NCBI GenBank assembly: GCA_963969595.1
Contig: OZ018415.1
Location: 248,001 to 312,000, forward strand
Direction of reading: 5' to 3'
Source: Neckera pumila
Taxonomy: Eukaryota > Streptophyta > Bryopsida > Hypnales > Neckeraceae
Length of the DNA: 64,000 nucleotides
Shown here: piece by piece, positions 9,820-22,103 of the stretch
Position numbering within the stretch: the first letter of the stretch is position 1
How the letters are laid out: each line of letters starts with the position of its first letter
Translations under genes and position numbers: made by a program
The notes under the pieces: generated by a model
What the model saw: only the letters and a program-made list of their open reading frames with translations
The model's database searches: none
What the model was told of the DNA's origin: nothing

Positions 9820-10284
9820 TTAAGTTGGATCAGCCAAAAGAGTCGGCTACCATTAGGAAAAATTTCAGCCTTCCAAAAGGCCGCAAGTTCTGCACCTGCT
9901 TGATGCAATTATGGAAAAAAATAAAAATAAAAAATTAGTTTTTTAATTTTTAAAATTGGGTGCTGATGTGGCCACAGTAGTGCCACATCTGATTTTTGTT
10001 TTTTTAATTTTTTTTTCCAAAGATAAAAATAAAAAATAAAAATAAAAAAATATATATAATAATTTTAAAATAATAATTTTTTCATCATTCTGAAATTGCA
10101 CCACTAGGGGGCCCAAAAATCAATTCCCTAACGGCCTTGGAAATTTTTCCAAATGCTCCAAAACTTGCTTCTTTGCACCATCCTGCCAACCGTGCCCGGG
10201 CAACTCTCCAGTTACCTTGAATTTAGGGCATCTCCATCTTGGGAGCCATTCAGCATCCACTGATATATCTGTTTTGGAGGTGAA
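9820..10284. other. Intergenic with A/T simple sequence
   Basis: About 9910-10090 is low-complexity (A)nT and T-rich sequence. The segment 10090-10400 is translatable on the minus strand for 89 codons, but that frame runs through a MITE and carries no motif. Confidence 0.4.
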
Positions 10285-10425
10285 TAAGGTAGTGTGCTCT
10301 AAAATGGACCATTTAAGCCTACCTAACTCATCATAGACAGCAATAGATATTTCAAGCAACTTGTCACCCGTTCCTACATAGAGATCCATTTTAGAATATG
10401 GTCCGTTTTAGAGCACACTACCTTA
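10285..10425. mobile_element. Short MITE with TAAGGTAGTGTGCTCTAAAA ends
   Basis: A 141-bp element with inverted ends of about 27 bp: TAAGGTAGTGTGCTCTAAAA at 10285 and TTTTAGAGCACACTACCTTA ending at 10425. The termini match the longer elements at 1441-1843 and 38438-38880. It is the cleanest copy of the family here. Confidence 0.8.
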
Positions 10426-10884
10426 GTGTTGAGAATAGAGGAATCTCATTCAAGTTGAATAATGACCGGGAGAGCACTTTGGGCATGGCATTTTTTCACC
10501 ATGAAAGGGTGGAAGATACTCTGAGATTTTGAAAACCACACAATAGTCGCTTCAAATTCAGAGCTCCCAATAATTTAATCCTCATGTCCAACATTGGACT
10601 GTATTTCGTTTCCCAAGAGTCACTTGACTTCAATTCAATTAGTGTGCCTTGTGCCGTTGTCACAATCAAAACAAAACTAAAAGTCATTTTCTATTTTTTT
10701 TTTTTCATATAAATTTTTTTGAAATTCAATAACTTTCACACCATGGGTCCAAATCATTAGAAGGAATTCAAGGGCCTTGGAGGGCTCCGAGTTCCTCTGT
10801 GTTCCTAAACTGTGGGAACAAGGCTGCACAGCTGGCTGATGTAGCACAGCGATTGCCACATCATTTTAAAAAAAAATTGCTTAA

Positions 10885-11791
10885 CTCCTAAAGGGCCAAG
10901 TGTCCCCTCGGGGGACACTTGGAGATTTTGGGCAGGCTCATGTGACCTCAATTTTTCACAAGATTTTTTGAAACTTTTTTTGAGATAGGAAATTACATTA
11001 GCTTTACAGGAATGTAATTTTTTTTCAATTGGTGCCCATAAGCAAAAGTTATGCAACTCTGTGTTAATTTTAGTTCGTCCAGGCAAAAAAAATCCACAAA
11101 AATTGAATTTTTTTTTTTTTTTTTTGGAAAGATTATATTTGTCTATGTGTAAAGCTTTGATGCATTCCATTTGGACTAAATATGAGAAATTATGGACAAT
11201 CTTGTTTTGGGGGCAATCTAAGAAAAATCTTGAAAAAATAACTTATAGGATTCATTTCTGAATGCAATTTTTACAATTTTTCAAAATAAACTGTTGGACA
11301 TGGTTAAGTTTACTTGCTAAAACAATCCTACAGTTGGAATTATTGTGTTTCAATTCCATCTTAGAGCTATTAACAATTTAACATTTCATTCAATTTTGGA
11401 TCTACCTCTACTTTATAACTTTTTAGAGAATAAAAATCAAGTGTTTATTTTTTTTTAAATTTTCCCTAGGCTCTCAACTCAATTCTTCAACACAAAAACT
11501 TTTAAATTTAAAGTTCATAGTGTAAATTTTTTTTCAAATAGGGGTCAAATTCAGCTGAAATTAAAAATGCAGAGTTCAAAATGACTGCTTTTCCAACTTT
11601 GAATGCAAGTATCTTCCAATCTGTACGGTCAAACTTCATGAAATTTTTACCACATGATTTTAGACAAGTGAAGTATAAGATCCTACCCTTTGATTCTCAA
11701 AAATTGTTTTTTCTCTCTTCTTGGATGAATGCAGCAAAAATGGCAGTTTTGAAGGGGGGTTTACAAAAAAATGGCCTTGGGCCTTTTGGGG
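10885..11791 (-). mobile_element. TTAA-flanked 0.9-kb element (reverse orientation)
   Basis: TTAA at 10881-10884 precedes CTCCTAAAGGGCCAAG, and CTTGGGCCTTTTGGGG precedes TTAA at 11792-11795. The end carrying 'gccatttttgc/caaaactgcc' lies on the right, so the element is inverted relative to the copies at 12221 and 36730. A second inverted pair just inside the left end (TGTCCC..GGGACA) resembles the TGTCC hairpin near the matching end of the other copies. Non-coding. Confidence 0.8.
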
Positions 11792-12220
11792 TTAAAATGA
11801 TATTGAAAAAAAAATTGAAAAAAATAAATTCTGATAGCCCATACCGCTATTCACTGAATTTGGCCAGATTGGGGATCGGGCCTGAAACGGCCCTCCAAGG
11901 CCCCTGAATCCCCTCTAATGCAAGCCCATGCACCCCTCCTCACCAAAAGCTGTCCAAAGATACAAAGCACGCAACCAGGGGACGCACAATCCAAGAGATC
12001 TTACCATAACAAACAAACAAAATAAAAAAACAAAGTAAAAAACAAATTGCTTGTCTCAAGGTATGGATTATGACAATTCCTGATTGACTCTCATATACCT
12101 AATCTTTGAGGTTGTCTTCTTGCAAGTGCATACATAACATTGTTTTAATCAGCTTAAACCATGCCCCCTTGAGATTGTTATAATTCTCCATAGATGCGTT
12201 GGAGAAAATTTTTTGTTTAA
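11792..12220. other. Intergenic spacer
   Basis: No gene or repeat boundary recognised between two TTAA elements; about 11880-11960 is C-rich. Confidence 0.4.
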
Positions 12221-13109
12221 CCCCTAAAGGCCCAAGGTCTTTTTCTACCAAAAAACAACCAAATCTGCCATTTTTATAGCAAATAGTCTGAAAATTTGGA
12301 AAATATTTTTTTTAGGCATCTACTTGTAGGATCTTACACCTAACTAGTATGAAAACGTGTGGAAAAGATTCAAAAATTTTGACTGCATAGATTGCAAGAC
12401 ATCTGCGTTTAAAGTGAAAAAAACAAGTTTTTCAACACATTGTGGGACTAGATTTTATGACTTTGAACATTTTAACTTAAATTTTTTGCACTATAGAGTA
12501 GAAAATTGAATTGAGAATATAAGGGCAAAAAAAATCCAAAAAAACTTAATTTTCATTACAAATAAAATTGTTAAGTAGAAGTAGGTACAAGATAGAAGGA
12601 AAATCTAAAATATTAATATCTTTTATATGGACTTAAAAATCACTAATCCTAATGGTGAGACTGTTCTAGCCAAAAAACTAAACCTTATGGAACTTTTTTT
12701 TTTTTTTAAATTGTTAAAATGGCATTCAAAAATGAACCCTACAAGTTAGTTAGTTTTTAGGAAAATGCTCTAAGTGTCCAAAAAACAAGATTGTCCATAA
12801 ACTTTCTCATAAAAATCTAAATAATCTGAATCAAAGCTTTCTAGAAAGACAAAAATATAATCTATAAAGAAAAAAAATTAAGAAAAAAAAATTGCAAATT
12901 CGTTTTGGTTGCCCCATGTTCCCTGTTTTGAGCTTATTTGGGCATAACTTTTGGGGGGGGGCATTGATTGAAAAATAAATTATATTCCCACAAAGCTTAG
13001 AAATTTTTCTATCTTTAAAAAGTTTCAAAAAAATACAACAAAAATTCAGCCCGTAGGTATCTGCCCAAAATCCCATTTGTCCCTTAAAGGGACACTGGGT
13101 TTTTAGGGG
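12221..13109 (+). mobile_element. TTAA-flanked 0.9-kb element
   Basis: TTAA at 12217-12220, then CCCCTAAAGGCCCAAGG; at the other end, ACACTGGGTTTTTAGGGG then TTAA at 13110-13113. Length 889 bp and non-coding. The interior is collinear with the copies at 36730-37654 and 62612-63593 ('gattgcaagacatctgcgtt', 'aatgaatcaaagctt' type blocks). A small hairpin TGTCCC..GGGACA lies just inside the right end. Confidence 0.85.
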
Positions 13110-15050
13110 TTAATTATGCATAGAGTCATTGAATAACTAGGAAGTTGCAATACTAGTTTCATTGGTTGAAACAAAAGGACCCCCCTCAATGTTGGTTAAT
13201 ATGTTATATATTTTAATATGTTATATATTTGGAAGGTGGATGTAGGTGTGCAAGGGTTGTGATTGGCCCTGGAATTTCAAGGTCTGTCCAATACTCAATA
13301 TAGAGGCACCTTTTGCATTGTGCACCACACCTACAAGTGTTTTTTCTTGAATCTTCAGTTTGAAAAACAATAGCAACTAGCACAATTGATGATCCTCAAG
13401 CATTGATTTTTCCATGCCAGAAAAGAAATAAACTAGCACAACATTGGGGCACCTACATTGGGGATAACACCAACATTGTATGGGGATTACTACACGCCTC
13501 ACCATTTATAGGGCTACTGTATAGAGCCTACCTTGCAAATTGTATGTGAAATTGAAAGAAATTGATTGTCTGCTACACTGCTCTCAAGAAAAGCACAAAT
13601 GTTTTTTGACGCCTTAGAACATGTCCACCTCCACTCACCACACCTGGTCGGAGCAGGTTTGATAGGGGCCGGGGGGCAAAATAGTCCCTATTGTGGCAGG
13701 GGGCGTGTTTTCCCAAACACTAGGCTCGCTAGATTTTGGTGAGGTACCTTTGGTTGGAGTAGATGGGGAATTCCTTTGGAGCCCGGTATTGAGTGAAGCT
13801 AGAGCAATTTGTATTTAGTTTTGCTTGTTGTTGTGCTCAAAGCACTTTGCTCATCACTGCACTGTACACTTTGCTCGTCACCGTATTGTCAGAAGTAGAT
13901 TGAAATTCAATGCAACTAGGAACGATGAATCATATAGACTGGCCTACAGTGCAGGGGGTGGTACTCACCGGCCTCTGTTAGTTTCAGGAGCTCGTCAAAT
14001 TGGCTTCACCGTAGAAAATTAGGTGTCCCACGGTGGCCATGCTCTTAGAGTTCCATTTGAGATGTGCTCTTGGCTGCCTTTATTTTTGTTGTTTATCAGT
14101 ACAGGTGGGTTTTGTGAGTCTGTTGAGTAGGTGTCTCTTTATTTGCCTCCCACCAAGCCACTTGTAGCTGGTGGGCTTGTAATTTGTCCCTCTGCAATGA
14201 GATCCTATTTCATTTGTTTCCAAAAATAAATAAATAAAATAATGAATTTCTTAAGTTTACATGTTCTTCGTCCAACTTGTTAGTGACTTTATAGAGCTTG
14301 AAGTCAGAAGAAAATGTTTTTTTTTTTAAATTGATCCGACATAGCCAATAAAGTTTTATTCCTCTTAAAATGTGATTTGAGAACCAAACCTTGGTTTTTT
14401 GGGGACAATTGTATGCCATCATTAGAGAAAATTTTGGGTCTCTATATGCCTAGTACTTTTGCCTTGGAAATTAATTTTTTGATATTTGCAAATGCCTTAA
14501 TTCCACCCATTTAGTCCTTCTCAGATGTTGCCATCAACTCTGTGAGCCAATGAGAACAAGGCGGCATAGGCCGAGTTGGCACAAAGTACTGTCGAGTTGG
14601 CAACGGCCGTGCGTACCTTCTATGTACCAACAGGCCCATGTTGGTACCTCAGCACTAGCCGTAGTTTTGAGTGTCTAATTGAATAGTGTATTTTGGCAAC
14701 TATTTTATTATAACATGTAAGTACCAAATGACTTGGGATGCAAGTGTAGACAGGGTTTTCAGAGTTGCGATTTCAAATCCACCACCTGAAATCATTGTAC
14801 TCGCACTGTACACAATAGTTGACGAGCTGGGGGGAATGTGAAAGGAATTCGAGTGGTCAACGTGGAGATGCTCGCAAGGAACACATTGTACAGTGCGTTG
14901 GAATTGTTTCTCGCCAAATGAGGTGGCTCATTGACGTTGTCACAGTTATCGCGGGAGTTTAGGCTCATTCACATTGCTGCATTTACTGCGGTTTTAGGGT
15001 TCATTCATGTTGCCAACATCCAGTGCCGGAATTTTAACCTACTTGCAGAG
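13110..15050. other. Repeat-rich intergenic, including a possible non-LTR retroelement tail
   Basis: At about 14150-14245 the sequence 'gcaatgagatcc..ttcatttgtttcc' leads into an AAATAAATAAAT tract. A similar tail, 'gcaatcaaattccgtttcatttgttt' followed by an A-rich run, occurs at about 31740-31790. Shared 3' ends before simple A-rich tails are typical of LINE or SINE copies. No reverse transcriptase is seen. The 14500-15050 part is the 5' flank of the transposase-like gene, and I found no inverted repeats there that pair with sequence beyond 20.8 kb. Confidence 0.35.
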
Positions 15051-18000
15051 ATGGCACTTCAGGATGTTACAAATAAGGAGAAGGGTAGTTCCTACATGAC
15101 ATCTGTAGCTCTTCATAGTAGATTTGCACCTATTGTGAAGAAAGGCGTTCGAGTGGACCAACAGCTTCCTAAATCCGAGTTTCCAGCGTTTAGAGCGTCA
15201 AGTGCCACCAACATGGATTTGTGGTTGGATGGCAATCTTTACCCACCGGATCCAGTCACTAGGAAGCCACCACAATTTCAAACGTTGAAGACTTACATAG
15301 AGTTCCTTTATCACGGTGAATCTGGACTCTTAGGATACACTAACCACCTTGTTAGCACCAGCGATGTAGTGAAAGGTTTGGAACAGGAATTAGAAAAAAC
15401 ACAAGCGAACTGTCTTTGTGAAATAGTAATATTGCAAAATTCAATTGCAAAGCATGTGGCTGATCTTCATGCTGTTAACAGTAGGTGGGCTGAGCGTGAA
15501 AAGGACCTTCTTGCCGCTAGCAGAGTAGAGATCGTCGAATTCTAGAGGAAATCGGAATTTCTGAAGGCTCGATGTACAGCACTTGAACAAGAGTTGGAGA
15601 GGAATGAGCTTCGTTACAAGAGCAACCTTGTGATTCTCCAACAAGAGCATTGGGAAGCTACTGATCAACATCAGCAACAACTTGAGTCCAGGATGTTGCA
15701 GGCAGTCGAAGAATTGGTGCGACAGCATGAAGTACACAATGAAGAGCTTGCGTGTGGGAAGCAGGAACTTGCAGAAGTCAGGAAGGCGTTGTGGAAGTTA
15801 AAGAAAAAAATGGAGAGGATGGTGAGTACTCCACTAGGCGCGCAATTAAGAGCAGGCAAGTGTCTGTCTGAATTATCCAAGACGGGTGGCGCTGCAAGAG
15901 CTCGTGTAGCAAAAATTAGAAGCTTGTTGCAACCCCGACTTGTTCAGTCTATACAAGATGGAAACAAGAGTGGAGGCGGTAAGAAGCGCTTGTGTGGCGA
16001 CAGGAATACACAAGAGGGGACGGGCGATGCCATTGGCCGATTATTGTCGCAAGGGGAGACAGTGGCCTTGGTGTCAAATCCTAATAATAGTTTTGTTGCA
16101 ACTCGAATGGCCAACTACTACCTTGACAAAATTGGTAAGGATTTGGGTACAGAAGCGATACTGGCAGCATGTGACATGACAGGAGTGTCACAGAAAGGAT
16201 ATGGCGAGATCTACAAGACAATAAAAGGGAGAGTGCAGCTTGTTGACAAACGCTTGAAGCCAACATTCCTCCCGAATCTGCACAAGGTTTGGGCTTACTC
16301 ACCCTAGTTCATCAATTCAATCTCCACTGTGTCTCCAAACACTAGATGCCTGAGACGAATTTGTACACGATGCTCAGTTAATCTAGGACAATCAATACAC
16401 GAGATATGGGGTCTAAGGTTTAGGGATTCTGCATTGAGCACATGCTGGGGAGTTGCGGTCTAGAGACCTATGCTGAGCGTGTTGGAAACAAGTTGCTTCA
16501 GTTCAATCAATAGACGATGCTGAACAATAGAACAAGAACAATCCTCAATAGTTTGGTAGGGGGGCAATGCATAGACGACACATGCGTTTTGTGGTATATG
16601 TATTGATAAAACATGCAATACGTTCATCAGGTCAAGTTGTTGCGATCTGAACTCAATTCAAAATTGAAAGATCTTGTTGGTGACTATTATCACATTGACA
16701 GTACATTGGAGATGGTGGCACAAGCTCCAGTGACCAATGCCAAAGGAAGGAAGAAGAAATCCGAGATAACACGAGTCGTCTTGACATCAAAGAACAGCTT
16801 GTTTGTTGACATCGAAGTCGTGCAGAGGACTATGGTGAAGCTATACAGTTTCACCACCGAAGGTGACTACTTCATCCTAGAGTAGATTTCTAAGTCATGT
16901 TTCCAACAGTCAAGTGACCGCTCTAACTCACTCATATACCTTGACATTTGCATGAATTAAACTCATTGAAAATCATGGTGCTCGGATGTGCAGAAGTTGG
17001 GGACCACCCATTGATTTTTGTGTTGAAGATGGACGAAGCAGAGATTGTGCATGGGAGGAAGTTTGAAAGGGTCAGTTTGACGCTCATGAACCGTGCCTTG
17101 GACACCAGTATTCTAAAAACCGATGATAGGTATTTTTCAGTTCAATCTGAAATTGAAATATGGCCTATTGCCTGCTTCGAGGTTGCTAAGGAGTCACATG
17201 AGGTCCTCCAGTGGGTGTTTGAACAGACACCGTTTCCAGCATTGATCAAGGCACAAGATGAAGGCCAGCTATTATGTGTTGACGGTGTTGGCAACTTCAA
17301 AGTACAGTGGCATTTGTCTGCGGATATGAAGACCATCAAATGCTTGTACGGATTGAAACATAGAGCCAATGCCATTCATTCTTGCATCTATTGTAACCAA
17401 AAGCGGACAAAGCCAGTGGTGGGAACATCAGCAAGTGCTACTTCAGAGGCCAGGAGAAGAAAGCATACGTGGCATAGAGGTCTATTTGCTGGTAATGTCC
17501 TCTCGAAACCAGTATCCATTGAAGAAGAATCCCGATGGAAACCAATTTTGCCCATCCCACTTGAGAGGGTGCATATTTGTACACTGCATGCCTTGACAAG
17601 GATGATGGAGAAAATCCTTCACTTGCACTTCATGTTCATTTGGAACATGGAGAATGAGGCCCGTCAACAGGTTGCCATAGAAAATATGGAGAGGACGTTG
17701 TTAGCAACTGGGCTTCATGGTGGCAACGTGCGCATAATGAAGGACACGGTGTTCAGTGGTGCTTCCAACAATGTCCCTGTCAAACCCTCCCTTAGTGGCG
17801 TGACTGCTAGTAGGATGTTCCAACCATCCACTTGGTCAGGGCAAGATCGAGTTTGGAAGGACATCTTGCGCTCAGAAAACAACACACTCAATCAAGGTAG
17901 GTAATATCTTGAACGAGTAGAAATGTGGAAAGCACTGGAAACAGTATATCCATATTTGGTTGGTTTGTCCTTGGATCAAGAGCAAATTGACACTTTCAAG

Positions 18001-18682
18001 GGCAAGATTGAGACTTGGGGGCGCCTTTATGTTAAGTGCTTTGGGGAAGACTACGTCACTCATTATATGGTAAGTTCTAAACATGCATGGTAACTTTTTT
18101 TCAGGGTTGATGTTAGAATTAAAATGGAAGTTATGCTTTCCGAGGTTTAGGGAATACAGTTGCGTACTGCTAAAGTAACTAAACCATTTCTAAATGATTC
18201 AGATGTAGGGTGCCATTTCCTTAAGGATGTGTGACTAATTTGGGTCATTTTTGTCTTTGTAGCATAACCTTGTGCGGCATGGTCCATGGTATGTGCAAAC
18301 ATATGGGAGCCTAGCTGTTTGGAACAACCAAGGGATGGAAAAATCCCATCATGTAGCAAAGGCGGCTAATCAACATCACACTCAGCATGGTGGCACTAAA
18401 GATAGAACAAGTGCCATCGTGCAGCAATATCAACATTGGTACAGAAACATTCAACATAGGTTTGCAAAGAAGGTGGACTTGCTGGAATCAAGGAAAATCA
18501 AGACAGTGCACAATGACCCTACAATGGCTGCCGAGTTGCAGAAGAAGAGGATGGCCTATATTACATCAAACGGGCTGGATGCAGCTAGAAGGTGGAGGGA
18601 GAATAGAGCACGAAAAGGGAGAGCTTGGCTGAGAGTAGGAGTAGAGGAGGGTGTTGAAGACAATGACATGAACAGCCTCTAG
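15051..18682 (+). pseudogene. DDE-transposase-like gene, five coding segments, two in-frame stops
   Basis: I reconstruct exons 15051-16286, 16631-16862, 16994-18069 and 18263-18682; all junctions are GT/AG and the phases (0, 1, 0) agree, giving 988 codons. TAG at 15543 (codon 165) and TAA at 17902 (codon 793) break it, splitting the protein into five open pieces. Codons 100-270 form a long coiled coil. Then come a block CDMTGVSQKGYGEIYKTIK, LPNLHK joined to VKLLRSELN, and a core with KMDEAEI (Asp503), LSADMKTI (Asp600), a CIYC zinc pair (Cys620/623) and GSLAVWNNQGMEKSHH (Glu874) followed by HHTQHGG. That Asp/Asp/Glu order, the Cys pair and the QGxEKSH ending resemble a transposase-like family I know from cnidarian genomes and others; I cannot name the superfamily. 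Conserved splice sites with only two nonsense changes indicate recent decay. Convergent with the zinc-finger gene at 19201-20799. Confidence 0.7.
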
Positions 18683-19200
18683 AATCGGAGTATTGAAGTA
18701 AGGTGGTTGTTGACAACATACTCGAATTAGACGGACCATGTAGAAGCATGCTGGAAAATAGAGGAGTTTAGTGACGTTGAAATCACTAAATGTTAACATT
18801 ACATATTCAAGAATGAAAAACGTTCAAAACTATCCATTTTTACAACTGTCACTTGTGAGAGCTTTATATGCTTATATCATTGAGCGTGATAGTGCAAGTT
18901 TGAAGTATGTTAAACTTAAAGTATACTAGGAACACTACTTTGGACCAGTCCCCATTTGAAATCCTGCAGCATTCAGCCATTGCTAGGTTTCTTCTTGATG
19001 GAGATCTCCTCCCCATGTCCAATTGAAAGATTGAATTCACTCTGTCTTGATGATGAAGCTCCATCTGGAAGTATTCGGAAGTTGGTGGTATGGAAGCTCT
19101 CACGTCATTGGTGGTATGGAAGGTAGACTCAACTCCCCACCCTTCACTTCTTCAAGACCTGGCTCCATGACTGCAAGACATACAATGCATGTTTAGGTAT
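18683..19200. other. Spacer between convergent genes
   Basis: Holds the 3' ends of the two converging genes. No ORF or repeat recognised. Confidence 0.4.
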
Positions 19201-20799
19201 TCATGAACTAAGAAAAAAAGAAGCATGCTTAGCCAGAGAGGTAAGTGGAATCAGCTCACCTGTCTTTAGGGGTGCTTGGGCCTCCAGCCTTTTTTTCATG
19301 CTGGCAACATCCTGCTCCATTTGGGATGTAAGGGGAACCCCGAATTGAGCCATCCAAGCTCCACAGAATACGGTCTCACAACAAAGACACGTATATTTAT
19401 TCTCTTCCAGCAACAAGGCAATGCATATAGGGTGAAATCCACAACCACAAGAAGCGATGATCACAGCCTGTGCTACAAACCCTTTCTTCTTACAACCTGC
19501 ACAGAATTTGGATCCTATAATCGACAATGGAGGTTCAGAACGAGTTGTTGGATATACAAAAGGAGCTCTGGGTCGCAATGCAAAGGTTGAACCTTTGAGC
19601 TTCCGAAACTTCTCTGCGGCGTTGGCAAAACACGTTTTGGAATGCGCAAGTGCCTTCAGTGCCTCAAGATACGCTGAAGCTCGAATGGCCCGTATGGAGT
19701 CAAGTGATTTTGCGTGCATCTCCCTCGTTGAAATCAATTTGTCCACCAATTGTTGTCCCTCCCTCAACTTTGCCATGGCACTCTCGTGCGCTCCTTGGCG
19801 TTGCATCGCCTCAGCCTCGTCAACCAAAGCCGTATACTGCTCGTTTAGGGCCCGTTCATCTCTCTCTACGGCAACCAGAGCCTCGCCTGATTCTTGCATT
19901 GCCTTCAGGAGCAGGTCGCTGGAGATTCTAGCTTCTTCCGCTAGTTTCAGGAATCCACGCAATTCGCTTTCCGCCTTTGCTAGTGCGGAAGAACTTGTCC
20001 TTCTATGTGAATGTCGATGGCTACTTTCGTGCCGCCTGGACCTCGGAGACCTCGTAGAAACAGTTGTAGGCATAGGCAATTGACTGCCGGTTGTGCTTTC
20101 GGGAGGTCGGTAGTTTAGAGCTACTGCTGCGCACAAAGTAGAAAGTTGTTGGCGCATTGCTACAGGACCTAGTTTGTGCCGGTTTTGGCTCTTCTGCTCC
20201 ATTTGCACCTTGCGCCTTTTGACTGCCTCTTTTACCCAGTCTATTTCAACCTTGTGTATGAACGTGGCAAAGCAAGCCCGTAAGAACCTCAAAGAAAAAG
20301 AGTCGTTGCAAGGCTGCCCTCCATACACTTGCTGATAGAGTTCCAGAAATTGCGCCGCTTGGGCATTGTCTATTGACAACGCCAATGGAAACCTGTACTT
20401 GTCACCTAGCTGGTGTTTCCACTTCTCCTGGATCTCGATGTCAGTAATTCCCGTATTCTGCAATACTTGGTCTACTAGAATGCCACGGGAGCAGAGACCA
20501 ACGACAGTGCCAAAGAATTGCTCATCGTACACACCATGACGACCTTGAAGCACAGGTGCAACAGCGCACATGTGCTGCTTCAGCAATTTCGGAATTCCTT
20601 CCATTGGAATAGGCTCTTGGAATTTGTCGCTGGTAACGCCTACTGCGATGTTTCCAGCATTGTCATCATCGTCAGGGACCACATCCTCGACCGAATTGCT
20701 TGGTATGGAATTACAATCCTCCATACCCATTCCCCCATCTTCTACATGCAGCCTTCTCCTCCTCGCAGCACAAGCTCGAGTGTTTCTTCCGGGACTCAT
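19201..20799 (-). CDS. Coiled-coil protein with C-terminal C4HC3 RING-like zinc finger
   Basis: An intact, intronless 532-residue frame with its start ATG at 20799. An acidic, low-complexity N-terminus (to about 60) is followed by a conserved globular region to about 220 with VVGLCSRG, FLRACF and HKLGPVAMRQQL. A Ser/Arg/His-rich linker and a long coiled coil (about 270-400) come next. The finger is Cys433-x2-Cys436-x14-Cys451-x-Cys453-x2-His456-x2-Cys459-x11-Cys471-x2-Cys474, then about 58 residues. This C4HC3 order resembles RING-CH but with only two residues before His, so E3 ubiquitin ligase activity is possible but unproven. A paralogue lies at 24393-26207 with the same domains and finger spacing. 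It is tail-to-tail with the transposase-like gene, about 520 bp apart. Not assigned to a named family. Confidence 0.8.
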   Translation of the reverse strand: MSPGRNTRACAARRRRLHVEDGGMGMEDCNSIPSNSVEDVVPDDDDNAGNIAVGVTSDKFQEPIPMEGIPKLLKQHMCAVAPVLQGRHGVYDEQFFGTVVGLCSRGILVDQVLQNTGITDIEIQEKWKHQLGDKYRFPLALSIDNAQAAQFLELYQQVYGGQPCNDSFSLRFLRACFATFIHKVEIDWVKEAVKRRKVQMEQKSQNRHKLGPVAMRQQLSTLCAAVALNYRPPESTTGSQLPMPTTVSTRSPRSRRHESSHRHSHRRTSSSALAKAESELRGFLKLAEEARISSDLLLKAMQESGEALVAVERDERALNEQYTALVDEAEAMQRQGAHESAMAKLREGQQLVDKLISTREMHAKSLDSIRAIRASAYLEALKALAHSKTCFANAAEKFRKLKGSTFALRPRAPFVYPTTRSEPPLSIIGSKFCAGCKKKGFVAQAVIIASCGCGFHPICIALLLEENKYTCLCCETVFCGAWMAQFGVPLTSQMEQDVASMKKRLEAQAPLKTGELIPLTSLAKHASFFLSS

Positions 20800-22035
20800 G
20801 GATCACAATGAAAAAGCCTTGAATCAACAAAAATGTCCTACTCGCAGTGGGAGCTAGCAAGCAGCCGGTGAGATTGCTCCAAAATCGATTGACAAAAGTC
20901 ACCCAGAATACTCCCATATAAGCTTAGTCCCCGATTGCTCGTTGTATGTCATGACGGTGACTGTCAATAAAGAATGGTAGAGACCCCATACCGTCGACCA
21001 TCAGAGGCATGATGGTGCTACTGAATGCCTGCACTCAGTGCGTTGACAACAAGCCGTCAACACATGGAAAGGCTATTAATGATGCCTCTAATCACTGAAT
21101 GGTTCAAACATGTCACAGATCTCTCATAAATCAGCTGATTTGAGTAATCATAGTCGGGTGTTGTAAGAATTTTAGTCAAGTGGAAATGCCCAACACTTTG
21201 TAGTATGTTGTGGCTTAGCTGGATTTATTTTGACCTAGTTTCCAATAGATGTTTTGAACAACAAAATAGATAATAGAATTGAACAAAATTAGAATTGGTT
21301 GCTTCATTGAAATAGATTGGGCAAGTCCAATGATGCATACATAATTTTAGTTTCAAAAAACCAAACTCCATTTGCGGTGAATTTGTTCAATTAAAATTTG
21401 TGGTTTTACATAATAATTGATTAAAATTTATTGGTGATGCATATTTGTAATTTGATTCGGCACAAATTGTTAGGAAACATGCAAACACATCTTTAACACT
21501 AAAAGACACCACATTTAGTAACAACACTATTCTCTATGAAGAATTCAGTGTGAAGGGTTCCATAAATACAAAACTAAACCTATTTTAGAATTTAAGATTA
21601 TGTGAAGTAGTTAGAAAATAGGATTTCAGATCAATTGACCCCTTTCGTGATGTCTTATTTACATCAGATGTATCTATAAAATTAATCTAATTTGTGGTCA
21701 ACTCCATTTCTAAAAGAAAAAAGAGCAACTTTCATTGAATTAAAAAAAATGGGGAGCAAAGTTGAGGCAAAAAATTAATCTACTAGGAGTGTTTTTGAAT
21801 TCCTTTTTAGAAGAAAAAAATTGATAAACTTGTGTTCAAATTTTAAAATGGGGAGCAAATTTGTTGAACTTGTTAAACCATATCTTAAAACCAAAAGTGA
21901 TCTTCCATCTCAAAATGCCAATGAATTTTCAACAAAAAATTTGAAATGATTTGTAGTAACCCATCTAAGAGGCTCTTGCACTAATGTGTGAAGTCCACAC
22001 ACGTCCCTTTATATTAGCATGAGTGGGGACTGAAT
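20800..22035. other. Promoter flank and AT-rich repeats
   Basis: 20800-21100 is the upstream flank of the zinc-finger gene with no obvious TATA box. From about 21330 the sequence ('attttagtttcaaaaaacca', 'acattggtgatg'-like) matches 45165-45310, showing a dispersed repeat copy. No gene seen. Confidence 0.45.
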
Positions 22036-22103
22036 ACCAATTATTATGGAATAATGAAACTAAAGTATTACCAATCATTATGGAATAATGAAACTAAAGT
22101 ATT
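22036..22103. repeat. Two-copy tandem repeat, 34-bp unit
   Basis: The unit ACCAATTATTATGGAATAAT... is repeated once with a single T/C difference, period 34 bp. Confidence 0.85.

Noticed and set aside
10805..11170. 121-codon minus-strand frame
   Set aside because: Lies across the end of a TTAA element with a Lys-rich run from poly-T; no domain.
15543..17904. Nuclear genetic-code reassignment of TAA/TAG to Gln
   Set aside because: Only the transposon-like genes need it. The four-exon gene needs TAG as a stop, and the decay explanation is simpler.
19457..20083. 208-codon plus-strand frame opposite the zinc-finger gene
   Set aside because: It is the antisense shadow of the coiled-coil region of the minus-strand gene, with Ser/Ala-rich nonsense composition.
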